Below, in pieces: positions 18,218-26,512 of a DNA stretch of 64,000 bases. Under the pieces are notes generated by a model, which worked only from the letters and a program-made list of their open reading frames with translations, searched no databases and was not told the DNA's origin. Within the stretch, counting starts at the first letter, position 1. Each line of letters opens with the position of its first letter. The translations under genes and the position numbers were made by a program. This DNA is from Rhizobiaceae bacterium (GTDB lineage: Bacteria > Pseudomonadota > Alphaproteobacteria > Rhizobiales > Rhizobiaceae), in contig JAESUH010000011.1 of assembly GCA_016763155.1 (NCBI GenBank), forward strand, positions 1 through 64,000, read 5' to 3'.

Positions 18218-18940
18218 ATGCAGTTAGAGCATGAACATACAGCCGAAGCGATCCGCGAACGGTTGGCAGAGGAACATCGCCCAAATTACCTGCGCGATTG
18301 GGTCTATGGCGGCATAGATGGTGCAATCACAACATTTGCTATTGTGGCGGGCGTGGTTGGCGCTGGCCTATCCGCAAAAGTGATCATTATTCTTGGCCTT
18401 GCCAATTTGATTGCCGATGGCTTTTCCATGGCCGCCAGCGCCTATAGCGGCACAAAAACTGAGGCCGATGAACTGGAACGATTTCGCCAGATCGAGAAAC
18501 GCCATATTGAATTGGTCCCCGAAGGGGAGCGCGAGGAGGTTCGTCAAATTCTCATGGCAAAGGGGCTAAAAGGACATGCCCTTGAAGATGCTGTTGCAGC
18601 AATTACTTCGAATGAAGAAACCTGGATCAATACCATGTTGGTTGAGGAGCATAATTTATCAATAAATCTGCGCTCGCCAATGATGTCCGGCTTGAGCACG
18701 TTCATATCTTTTTTCATATGTGGCGCGATTCCACTCATCCCCTTCCTGCTGGCATTCGACAACGCCATGGAGATTGCCTTAGTTACAACGGCAGCCGCAT
18801 TTTTTCTGATTGGCACAATTAAAAGCAAATGGTCACTTGCCGCATGGTGGAAATCAGGATTTGAAACGCTGGCAATCGGCATCACAGCCTCAGCCATGGC
18901 CTTCGCCATTGGGTATTATGTTGAAAAAATTGTGAGCTGA
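18218..18940 (+). CDS. VIT family (CCC1/VIT1-like) iron/manganese transporter
   Basis: 240 residues. The track ORF begins at 18161 inside the previous gene; ATG 18218 has AGGGGA upstream and starts MQLEHEHTAEAIRERL, so I use it. The first membrane helix carries YGGIDGAITTFAIVAGVVGAG and the second GLANLIADGFSMAASAYSGT, both typical of VIT proteins. A cytosolic metal-binding helical domain follows, with Glu-rich HIELVPEGEREEV and MLVEEHNLS, then three helices. Plant and yeast VIT proteins move Fe2+ or Mn2+ into vacuoles; in bacteria export is likely. Linked to FBT, it may protect against excess ferrous iron when oxygen falls, which is an inference from the promoter. Confidence 0.88.
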   Translation: MQLEHEHTAEAIRERLAEEHRPNYLRDWVYGGIDGAITTFAIVAGVVGAGLSAKVIIILGLANLIADGFSMAASAYSGTKTEADELERFRQIEKRHIELVPEGEREEVRQILMAKGLKGHALEDAVAAITSNEETWINTMLVEEHNLSINLRSPMMSGLSTFISFFICGAIPLIPFLLAFDNAMEIALVTTAAAFFLIGTIKSKWSLAAWWKSGFETLAIGITASAMAFAIGYYVEKIVS

Positions 18941-18952
18941 TCCTAACTCAAC

Positions 18953-20398
18953 CTATTTGCTGCCCTTTGATATTTCCCGGCCAGATCGCGTGAATTGAAT
19001 TTTCCATGGCTCGTATCGTGGCAATTTCAAATTCACCACATCCGACACAGTTTTTATATCACTTCCACTGAATTTGCGGATGATATCACCCTGCTTCATG
19101 CCAAATTTTGCAGCAGAAGAGCCAGCTCTCACCTCAAGTACAATCACGCCTCCCCGCGTGCTTTCAAGGCCATAATCCAGCGCCAGAGCCGGTGACAGGC
19201 TAGCGATTTTCGCACCACTGAAAGGATGCAAGGTGGGAAGCCATGTATCCTCTCGTGCCGGTTCATTGGGTGGGGAAGCTAAAACTGCCTTAAGCGTCAT
19301 CCGCAGGCCATGACGCAATATCTTAAGTTCAACACTATCCCCCACAAGATGCGAAGCAATGCGTTGATTGATCGAATTGGTGTTACTGATAGGCATCCCG
19401 TCAAGCGTGAGAATAACATCGCCAGTTTTCAAACCAGCTTTTGCAGCCGGTCCATTGGGAAAAACAACTGTAACGGCCAATGCCGTCTTTTCCTCAACAA
19501 GAATTATAGCGGCCAGCGATGGCGGCAATTGTCGCCCGGCAATACCGATCCACGGCCTTAAATAAGGCCGCCGCTTAATTGCACTTTCCACGATGGGGCG
19601 CACCATATTAATCGGCACGGCAAACCCCAACCCCTGAGATCCGCCACTTCTGGAATAAATCGCAGTATTGATGCCAACCAGTTTTCCTTCTGATGAAATC
19701 AACGGTCCGCCAGAATTACCCGGATTAATCGCTGCATCGGTTTGGATAAAAAATCGAAAATCACTGATGCCGACGGTTGCCCTCGAGCGTGCAGAGATAA
19801 TGCCGCTGGTCACCGTTTGACCAATGCCAAAGGGGTTGCCAATAGCAACCACCATGTCGCCAATTCTGAGCTGATCGGAATCACCAAATTCGATGTGGGG
19901 CAGCGTCATGTAACTTGCCGAAATGCGCAAAATAGCGATATCTGTTCGCTTATCCGATAAAACTACCTGCCCTGGAAACACCCTTCCATCACTCAAGGAC
20001 ACCAAAATCCCTTGCGCCGATTGGATGACGTGATGGTTTGTAACAATAATGCCATCGGGTGAAACAATCACCCCCGAACCAAGCGCATTCACAAAGCGCT
20101 CTCGGCCGTAACCAAACAATAATGTGTCCCGGAACAGCCGCCAAAAAGCTGAACCATCCAGTGCCGATGTTGGAGATTTTGAGCGTATAATTTTGCGCGC
20201 ATATATGTTGACGACGGCCGGCAAGGTCTTTTCAACAATCGGCGCAAAAGAGTATGTGATTTGATTACGCGATTGGGGCACGATTGGTTTGGTTTCGCCA
20301 ATGGCGATTATGCAACTCAGCCACAGCCAAATGAATCCACCAAGCGCAGTAACCAAAAGTGGTAAGAAAACCGGTCGTTTTTCCATGCGTCCAATCAT
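18953..20398 (-). CDS. HtrA/DegP-type periplasmic serine protease
   Basis: 481 residues. A signal anchor (residues about 10-32) is followed by a trypsin-like domain with the triad in TNHHVIQ, KRTDIAIL and INPGNSGGPLI. Two PDZ regions follow: PDZ1 near 285-380 (GPAAKAGLKTGDVILTLDG) and PDZ2 at the end (SSAAKFGMKQGDIIRKFSG). It therefore has the DegP/DegQ architecture, with an uncleaved-looking anchor. It degrades or guards misfolded envelope proteins. It is convergent with the VIT gene and 21 bases downstream of an unknown membrane protein gene on the same strand. DegP, DegQ or MucD as a label cannot be decided here. Confidence 0.9.
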   Translation of the reverse strand: MIGRMEKRPVFLPLLVTALGGFIWLWLSCIIAIGETKPIVPQSRNQITYSFAPIVEKTLPAVVNIYARKIIRSKSPTSALDGSAFWRLFRDTLLFGYGRERFVNALGSGVIVSPDGIIVTNHHVIQSAQGILVSLSDGRVFPGQVVLSDKRTDIAILRISASYMTLPHIEFGDSDQLRIGDMVVAIGNPFGIGQTVTSGIISARSRATVGISDFRFFIQTDAAINPGNSGGPLISSEGKLVGINTAIYSRSGGSQGLGFAVPINMVRPIVESAIKRRPYLRPWIGIAGRQLPPSLAAIILVEEKTALAVTVVFPNGPAAKAGLKTGDVILTLDGMPISNTNSINQRIASHLVGDSVELKILRHGLRMTLKAVLASPPNEPAREDTWLPTLHPFSGAKIASLSPALALDYGLESTRGGVIVLEVRAGSSAAKFGMKQGDIIRKFSGSDIKTVSDVVNLKLPRYEPWKIQFTRSGREISKGSK

Positions 20399-20419
20399 TT
20401 GATCTCCTTCACAATCCCC

Positions 20420-21010
20420 CTATCTTGCCAGTGGAAAATATTGCGGCACCAGAATAAGCGCGATAATCAGCCAAAACAAAATGATTGAAAAATATGAGGC
20501 TTTCTTGAAGTGGACGGATAAACGACGGGCAGCTGGAAAGTCATTTCTGTTGAAAAGACTGTATGTTTTACCCCACAATTCATAGGGGTTATCGGCATCG
20601 ATTTGTTCGCACCGTTCAACATAGGAACGTTCACTATTTCCCCGTGGCCTGCGCCGCAGATAGTCCCGATAAAAATCGTAACCAAGCAGTAATTCCAGAA
20701 AAATAATGCGCGGATATAAAGCGACAACTTCCCGGTCAATGCTAAGCACAGCACGATAGGAAAAACCCATTATTGCCGATGCCACAAGTGCGCCCGCAAT
20801 AAGCATGGGGCGGCTGGACATGGTGAGACTTAAATTCAAAATCAGCCAGAAAGAACTAAAAGCAATCGCGCACCCAATCGCAAACCAAACATTATAGGAG
20901 CGAATCAATGCCATTCTCTGCTCATGAATTTCCTTATATTCAGTCACATGGAAATCGGTAGCATCAAGTCTTGCAGCGCTGCGTGGTCTAGTTTCGGTCT
21001 GCTTAGCCAT
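20420..21010 (-). CDS. Unknown membrane protein upstream of htrA-like gene
   Basis: 196 residues, no recognised family. The N-terminal 40 residues are charged and cytosolic (MAKQTETRPRSAARLDATDF). Hydrophobic segments lie at about 44-65 (VWFAIGCAIAFSSFWLILNL), 69-90 and 172-192. Between them is a conserved-looking soluble part with RRRPRGNSERSYVERCEQ and DNPYELWGKTYSLF. The gene is 21 bases upstream of the HtrA-like protease and probably co-transcribed, so a role in envelope stress is possible but unsupported by motif. Confidence 0.65.
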   Translation of the reverse strand: MAKQTETRPRSAARLDATDFHVTEYKEIHEQRMALIRSYNVWFAIGCAIAFSSFWLILNLSLTMSSRPMLIAGALVASAIMGFSYRAVLSIDREVVALYPRIIFLELLLGYDFYRDYLRRRPRGNSERSYVERCEQIDADNPYELWGKTYSLFNRNDFPAARRLSVHFKKASYFSIILFWLIIALILVPQYFPLAR

Positions 21011-21177
21011 GGTTCACTCACCTTCCTAAATCCAGTTCGTTCCCCGTATTAAATTAGCATATCGGGTAAATGCGGTCAAAACAGCATCGAAATCAGCTTC
21101 AATGCTGACGCGGATTTACAACAAACCCGACTTCTTCATTTCCAAAAAGACCATAGGAAGTTTCTCTTCATCAGGTT

Positions 21178-21191
21178 TTGACCTTGATCAA
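21178..21191 (+). promoter_or_regulatory. Distal FNR/FixK-like box upstream of hemN
   Basis: TTGAC-CTTG-ATCAA matches TTGAT-N4-ATCAA with one change. It lies 190 bases before the hemN start. It could serve a second start site or the divergent membrane-protein gene. Confidence 0.55.
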
Positions 21192-21288
21192 GGAAAAGCC
21201 GGGAAGAATCAGGCAGTTTCACTTTCAATCGAACCGATTTGAGCCCAGTCATTTTGCCTTTGGGAACAATGATCAAACACTCAAAGGA

Positions 21289-21302
21289 TTGATATGGATC
21301 AT
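21289..21302 (+). promoter_or_regulatory. Proximal FNR/FixK-like box of hemN
   Basis: TTGAT-ATGG-ATCAT differs from consensus at the last base. If its centre (21295.5) is at -41.5, the start would be 21337 and the -10 region reads GATGAT (4 of 6 matches to TATAAT), leaving a 44-base leader. Oxygen control of hemN by FnrN/FixK is well known in rhizobia. Confidence 0.6.
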
Positions 21303-21380
21303 CGCGGCACGATTTTTAACCTGCGATGATCGCAATAGGCTTCATTGAGAAGCAAGCAGTTTACGAGCCCGGACAACAAC

Positions 21381-22733
21381 ATGCATGACACAAAATTGAA
21401 GAAATATTATGACGAGCGGCTTCCTCGATATACCAGCTATCCCACCGCTCCCAATTTTTCCGAGAAAGTAGACCGAAATATCTACGCCGAATGGCTGTCG
21501 GCTCTTGAACCCAAAAAAGAAGTTTCGTTCTATGTGCACGTCCCGTTTTGTCGGTCCATGTGCTGGTATTGCGGTTGTCACACAAAAATATCCAAACGCG
21601 ATGGCCCGATTGAAGAATATCTAGATGCCCTGCACAAAGAAATTGCGCTCACCGCTGAGCTGGTTTCGCCTGAGGTAATCGTCAAGCATTTGCATTTTGG
21701 CGGTGGTACACCAACAATTGTCGGCGATTCTGGTTTTTTCGAGTTGATGCAAACCCTGCGCAAGAATTTTCACTTTGATAAAAAAGCTGATATCGCAGTT
21801 GAAATTGACCCAAGAACCTTTTCTCAGGAAATTGCAGACGTATTCGAGCAGCAAGGCGTAACCCGCGCCAGCTTGGGCGTTCAAAGTTTTGACCCGACCG
21901 TCCAAAAAGCAATAAATCGCATCCAGTCCTTTGAAGAAACCGCGGATACGGTCACCATGTTGCGAGGAGCAAGCGTAAAAAGCATCAATTTTGATCTGAT
22001 TTACGGCCTGCCCCACCAAAGTGAAGTTTCCTGTATTTCGACCACTTTACGGGCTCTGGAGATGGAGCCTGATCGGTTTTCTGTATTTGGTTATGCCCAC
22101 ATCCCTTCCTTCAAGACCCACCAAAACATGATCGATGAATCAGCCCTTGCCGAAGGTCAGCAGCGTTTGGAACAGGCAGAAGCCATTGCCAAAACCCTTG
22201 CGGCCCACGGGTATCGCGCCATTGGACTGGATCATTACGCCCGTCAAGGGGACGAATTGGTGACAGCGCTTGATAATGGGGAATTACACCGGAATTTTCA
22301 GGGTTACACCACTGACACATGCGATACATTGATCGGGCTTGGCGCCTCCTCCATCAGCCAGTTCCCCCAGGGATATACTCAAAATAATGTGGCACTCGGG
22401 CGCTACATTGAAGATATCACCAGCGGCCAACTGGCCACGAGCAAAGGCTATACGCTCACATTTGAAGACCGGATACGGGCCGAAATCATCGAAAAACTGA
22501 TGTGTGAATACAAGGTTGATCTCGAATTAATCTGTTCCACCCACAACGTGTCGATCAATGATTTTCTGCAAAATAATGAGCGACTAGATTCTCTTGTCGA
22601 AGATGGGTTTGTGCGGATTGAACGCGGCCAGATACATGTAAATCCAGATACCCGCTTTATCATCCGCAACGTCGCAGCGGCCTTTGACGCCCATCTTGGC
22701 CAAAGCGGACGAACACATTCAAAAACTGCTTGA
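21381..22733 (+). CDS. hemN: Oxygen-independent coproporphyrinogen III dehydrogenase
   Basis: Radical-SAM enzyme that decarboxylates two propionates of coproporphyrinogen III in heme synthesis without oxygen. 450 residues. The cluster motif is CRSMCWYCGC (CxxxCxxC plus the extra Cys of true HemN). LHFGGGTPT is the SAM-binding glycine motif, and RASLGVQSFDPTVQKAINR and FDLIYGLPHQ follow, all characteristic of HemN rather than HemW. The track ORF uses TTG 21345; ATG 21381 gives the family N-terminus (MHDTKLKKYYDERLPRYTSYPTA). Two FNR-like boxes upstream fit anaerobic induction. Confidence 0.95.
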   Translation: MHDTKLKKYYDERLPRYTSYPTAPNFSEKVDRNIYAEWLSALEPKKEVSFYVHVPFCRSMCWYCGCHTKISKRDGPIEEYLDALHKEIALTAELVSPEVIVKHLHFGGGTPTIVGDSGFFELMQTLRKNFHFDKKADIAVEIDPRTFSQEIADVFEQQGVTRASLGVQSFDPTVQKAINRIQSFEETADTVTMLRGASVKSINFDLIYGLPHQSEVSCISTTLRALEMEPDRFSVFGYAHIPSFKTHQNMIDESALAEGQQRLEQAEAIAKTLAAHGYRAIGLDHYARQGDELVTALDNGELHRNFQGYTTDTCDTLIGLGASSISQFPQGYTQNNVALGRYIEDITSGQLATSKGYTLTFEDRIRAEIIEKLMCEYKVDLELICSTHNVSINDFLQNNERLDSLVEDGFVRIERGQIHVNPDTRFIIRNVAAAFDAHLGQSGRTHSKTA

Positions 22734-22876
22734 ACTATCTATTTTGGACAAAAGGTAGGATCATAGAAAGAGTTAGCGGATAGATATTTATCTTTTCAAA
22801 GGCTACCCTTTTCAAGCTGGTTTGATATCATCAAAGCCAACATCACAGATCCATATTTTCCCAAAATGGCCTCAAA

Positions 22877-23812
22877 ATGATTTCTGTTCTTGGCGTATTC
22901 AATGCTGATTTAAAATTTCTGATCAATAAATTCCCTCAGCCAGGAGAAACCCTGCACGGCATTTCTTTTGAGGTCCAACCGGGAGGAAAAGGGTTTAATC
23001 AGGCCGTGGCTTGCCGCCGTTCCCAAAATGCCGATGGCCCAGACGTGGTGATGCTGACCCAATTGGGCAAAGATAATTTTGCCGATATGGCAATAGCGGT
23101 CATGCAACAAGAAAGCATAAATGCTTCCCAAATTCTGACAACAGACCTCATGCCAACTGGCACTGCGATGATCATGGTGGAAAAAGAAACCGCGGAAAAC
23201 ATGATCGTCATTGCACCCGGTGCGGCTTCATTGTTAGGTTCAAAGGAAATTCACCAATTTTCCAAGGTCATCGAGAATTCTAAGCTTTTCATGACAAATC
23301 TCGAAGTACCTATGGAAGCTGCATTGGAAGGTCTTCGTCTGGCGCAACAAAACAACGTCAAAACCCTGCTTGATCCAGCCCCCGCATGTGAATTACCTGC
23401 CGAAATATACAGCCATATCGACTACATCACCCCCAATGAAAGCGAAGCAGAAATCCTTGTAGGTTTTGAAGTCAAAACTCTGGAGGATGCCAAGAAAGCA
23501 GGGGAAATTCTTTGTTCTCGCGGCGCGGGCACTTCCATCATCACCATGGGCCCGCTCGGCGTTGTAGCAGTAAGCGACAGCGAGACCATCTACAACCCGG
23601 CATTTACGCTGGACCATGTGGTAGACACAACCGGTGCAGGTGACGCTTTCAATGGTTGCTTTGCCGCATCCATAATTGAGGGCAAAGGTCTCAAAGAGGC
23701 TCTGCGTTTCGCCTCCGCAGGTGCGGCCCTTTGCGTTGGAAAAAATGGTGCAGCAAACGCCATGGCGAAACGAACTGAGATTGAGGAATTTTTACAAAAT
23801 TCCAGTCCATAA
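22877..23812 (+). CDS. Ribokinase-family (PfkB) sugar kinase
   Basis: 311 residues. It has the PfkB N-terminal signature (VQPGGKGFNQAVACRRSQ) and the C-terminal ATP/anion-hole motif DTTGAGDAFNGCFAAS with the catalytic Asp. The N-terminal glycine-rich lid and TNLEVPMEAAL resemble ribokinase. No ribose transporter, deoC or rpiB is adjacent, so the substrate (ribose, another pentose or a nucleoside) is not fixed by context. It stands alone between hemN and the convergent molybdenum genes. Confidence 0.87.
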   Translation: MISVLGVFNADLKFLINKFPQPGETLHGISFEVQPGGKGFNQAVACRRSQNADGPDVVMLTQLGKDNFADMAIAVMQQESINASQILTTDLMPTGTAMIMVEKETAENMIVIAPGAASLLGSKEIHQFSKVIENSKLFMTNLEVPMEAALEGLRLAQQNNVKTLLDPAPACELPAEIYSHIDYITPNESEAEILVGFEVKTLEDAKKAGEILCSRGAGTSIITMGPLGVVAVSDSETIYNPAFTLDHVVDTTGAGDAFNGCFAASIIEGKGLKEALRFASAGAALCVGKNGAANAMAKRTEIEEFLQNSSP

Positions 23813-23861
23813 TTATGGTTCAATCAGCTGTCGATATTGGCAGGTAACATAGATCAGCGCA

Positions 23862-25481
23862 TCACTCTTTTGGCCGCCATTGTTCGCGAGCTATTTTAAG
23901 CACATCGGGCGTATCCACATCAAAACTTGCAGCCTCACCCAGTTCCACTTCAACAACTTTTTCCTGATTCTGCCCAATCAGATGGCGAGCACCCACATCT
24001 CCGCTAATCGCGCGCAAGGAAGGGAAAAAGGCCTTTGGCCAAAGTGTCGGATTACCGCGTTTCCCATTATGGGTAGCCATAATTATTGAGCCCGGGCTGG
24101 CAGCTTTCGCGGCTTCAAGCAATTGATCAATCATTGAAACTGTAATTCCAGGCATATCGCCAAGCAACACAATTGCCTGATCGGCATCGCCCTCAATCGC
24201 TGAAATACCTGCGGCAAGAGAAGTAGATAGGCCTTCTTCATATTTTGGATTATGAGCGAAACGCAAATCCAAGTCTTCCAGCTCTTCACGCACCAAATTG
24301 CTCTCATGGCCACTCACCACAACCACGTCAAGTTCCTTGTTTGCAGCGATACTAGCAGCTTCCGCCACATAGCGTACCAGTGCCTTATCCTTGAGCTTTG
24401 CCAGCAATTTATTCTGTGGCCCCATACGCGATGATTGCCCAGCAGCAAGAATGATCGCCGCTGTTTTGGGTGCAGTTTCAACAGGCTTTTCGCGAGGACG
24501 CGGACGCGACCCAATTTCCATCAAAAGACCACCTACCCCCATACCAACAATATCCGCACTGCTAACCGGCATCCCGGCCAGAACGCGCTGTAAAATCCAG
24601 TCAAATCCATTTTCCGCCGGGCTTCTGGAGCATCCCGGCGCACCGATCACTGGCGTTTCGCCAAGTTCGCCTAACAACAGCAGATTGCCCGGATCAACCG
24701 GCATCCCAAAACGGGTAATTGCGCCGCCAGCCTCAACCAAAGCGCTCGGAATAACATCACCGATATCCGATATCGCAGACGCACCAAACAAAATGATGAG
24801 ATCGCTTTCATCACAAATATCATCTAATGCCTGTTTTACTGCTGCACTTTCATGGGGCACCCGAATTTCGCGGGAAATCGTCGACCCGCTCAACAACAAT
24901 CTTTGCTCCAGCACCCGAATGGTTTTATCCATTACTGATGGTTTCAAAGATGGTAATTGAGTTGCGATCACTCCTACCTTTAAAGCCTGATAGGTGGATA
25001 TTTTTACAACATTTTCATCCAACGCATCCAGCGCAAGATCAAGCGCTGTACTTTTCACGCCATAGGGAATGATCTTGATGGTAGCGACCATGCGCCCGGA
25101 ATTCACCTCGGCATAATCTTCCAAAGTCGCGATGGTAATCCCCGGATCAATCTGGTTAACCCGGTCGATTGCCCCCTTATCCACCCGTAGCAAACCATTT
25201 TTCGTGGCAAAAACATTTACCCGCCCGGTCGAGGCTGCATCCAGTCGCAAACCAGTATGGAGTAATTGTTCCGCCAGCCGACTTGCTGCCTCATCCTCAC
25301 CAATTTCGTCTTCGGATAAGAGAGCGACAGTGACCTGATCAATCCCCGATTGGACAAGGTTTTCAATATCCTTAGGCGTGAGGGGCAGCCCTTTTTTTAA
25401 ACGAACTCCGCTCGCCAATTTCAAACTGTGAGCAAGGATTGCTCCTTCAGCCTGATTGACGGGAATGGGTCCAAATTTCAT
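23862..25481 (-). CDS. Molybdopterin-binding (MoCF) / MocA-like nucleotidyltransferase fusion
   Basis: 539 residues. The N-terminal two thirds resemble the molybdopterin-binding MoaB/MogA fold (VKQALDDICDESDLIILFGA, IGAPGCSRSPAENGFDW). From about residue 340 a MobA/MocA-type transferase begins: TAAIILAAGQSSRMGPQNKL, then VVVVSGHES and VLLGDMPGI. MocA transfers CMP to Mo-molybdopterin to make the cytosine dinucleotide cofactor of xanthine dehydrogenase-family enzymes. The start overlaps the XdhC stop by 4 bases, so it is translationally coupled as the last gene of the leftward maturation operon. Confidence 0.85.
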   Translation of the reverse strand: MKFGPIPVNQAEGAILAHSLKLASGVRLKKGLPLTPKDIENLVQSGIDQVTVALLSEDEIGEDEAASRLAEQLLHTGLRLDAASTGRVNVFATKNGLLRVDKGAIDRVNQIDPGITIATLEDYAEVNSGRMVATIKIIPYGVKSTALDLALDALDENVVKISTYQALKVGVIATQLPSLKPSVMDKTIRVLEQRLLLSGSTISREIRVPHESAAVKQALDDICDESDLIILFGASAISDIGDVIPSALVEAGGAITRFGMPVDPGNLLLLGELGETPVIGAPGCSRSPAENGFDWILQRVLAGMPVSSADIVGMGVGGLLMEIGSRPRPREKPVETAPKTAAIILAAGQSSRMGPQNKLLAKLKDKALVRYVAEAASIAANKELDVVVVSGHESNLVREELEDLDLRFAHNPKYEEGLSTSLAAGISAIEGDADQAIVLLGDMPGITVSMIDQLLEAAKAASPGSIIMATHNGKRGNPTLWPKAFFPSLRAISGDVGARHLIGQNQEKVVEVELGEAASFDVDTPDVLKIAREQWRPKE

Positions 25482-26170
25482 GAACCAACCATGCCACGCT
25501 TGCGAAAGGTTTCAATAATTTCAGCCATCACAGCAATAGCAATTTCCGAAGGAGTCGCGGCAGCTATATTCAGGCCGATCGGGGCATGAATTTTTTCCAT
25601 CTGTGCAGCCGTTATTCCAGCCTCTGAAAACCGCGTGAGACGTTTTGCATGGGTCTTGCGACTACCAAGTGCGCCCACATAAAAGCACCCGACCCGCAAA
25701 GCTTCCTGCAGCGGAAAATCGTCAATTTTGGGATCATGGGTAAGGGCCGCAAGTGCCGTATAGGCATCAAGCGGACTATCTTTAAGAACATCTTCCGGCC
25801 AATCCGCTTGCAACTCCACACCGCTAAAACGCTCTGGCGTGGCAAATGCCGTGCGCGGATCAATCACCTTCACATCATATCCTGCAAGGGCTGCAATTTG
25901 GGTCAATGCCTGGGAAATATGCACAGCGCCAATAATCACCAAACGGGGTGAAGGCACATGTACGTTTAAGAATAGCTCCGCTCCCTCAACTTCAACCACT
26001 CCGGATTTACCGGATCTAAATCCCTTTTGAACAGCTTCACCAAGAGCGCCATCCACCTCATCAGCTTCCAATACCAGCTGGCCTTCACCATTTACCAGAT
26101 TGGTAACCACCATCGCCGCCCGGCGATTGTCCCGCTCAATATTGAGCTGCTGCAATATCTTTAAATCCAT
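25478..26170 (-). CDS. XdhC family protein (Rossmann C-domain), Mo-cofactor maturation
   Basis: 230 residues from ATG 26170; the track extends into the upstream gene (26236). XdhC-type proteins bind sulfurated Mo-cofactor and pass it to molybdenum hydroxylases. An N-terminal segment (LQQLNIERDNRRAAMVVTNL) is followed by an NAD-like Rossmann core, RLVIIGAVHISQALTQIAALAGYDV, then LTHDPKIDDFPL and the family motif YVGALGSRKTHAKR, ending IGLNIAAATPSEIAIAVMAE. The start codon overlaps the stop of the preceding XdhC-N gene (TGATG), so translation is coupled. Confidence 0.88.
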   Translation of the reverse strand: MDLKILQQLNIERDNRRAAMVVTNLVNGEGQLVLEADEVDGALGEAVQKGFRSGKSGVVEVEGAELFLNVHVPSPRLVIIGAVHISQALTQIAALAGYDVKVIDPRTAFATPERFSGVELQADWPEDVLKDSPLDAYTALAALTHDPKIDDFPLQEALRVGCFYVGALGSRKTHAKRLTRFSEAGITAAQMEKIHAPIGLNIAAATPSEIAIAVMAEIIETFRKRGMVGS

Positions 26171-26502
26171 CAGGCAGCTCCCAGCCGTTCCACATAAACG
26201 CGAATGCGGCCACCGCAGGAAAGGCCAACCTCCCATGCGGCTTCATCTGCAACACCAAATTCCAACATGCGTGTTTTACCAGATGAAATCACATCCATCG
26301 CCTCGGCCACAACGGCCCCTTCCACGCACCCACCAGAAACGGAACCTTCGAAATTACCGTCTCCGTCAATCACCAGGTGAGAACCCACCGGACGCGGAGC
26401 GGAACCCCAGGTTTCAACCACAGTTGCAATAGCCACGCTCTTGCCATCGCCAGCCCATTGTTCAGCCAGTTTCAGCTCGTCATTCAAAGTTGCTTGTTGC
26501 AC
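26170..26502 (-). CDS. XdhC/CoxI N-terminal domain protein
   Basis: 110 residues. The track starts at 26568 inside coxE, but a perfect AAGGAG lies six bases before GTG 26502, just after the coxE stop, giving VQQATLNDELKLAEQWAGDG. The body is the XdhC_CoxI domain: VAIATVVETWGSAPRPVGSHL, GSVSGGCVEGAVVAEA and VGLSCGGRIRVYVE, with two Cys in the positions expected for the family. In many genomes this domain is fused to the Rossmann domain; here they are two coupled genes, as in CO dehydrogenase clusters (CoxF/CoxI-like). Confidence 0.85.
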   Translation of the reverse strand: MQQATLNDELKLAEQWAGDGKSVAIATVVETWGSAPRPVGSHLVIDGDGNFEGSVSGGCVEGAVVAEAMDVISSGKTRMLEFGVADEAAWEVGLSCGGRIRVYVERLGAA

Positions 26503-26512
26503 CACATGCTCC

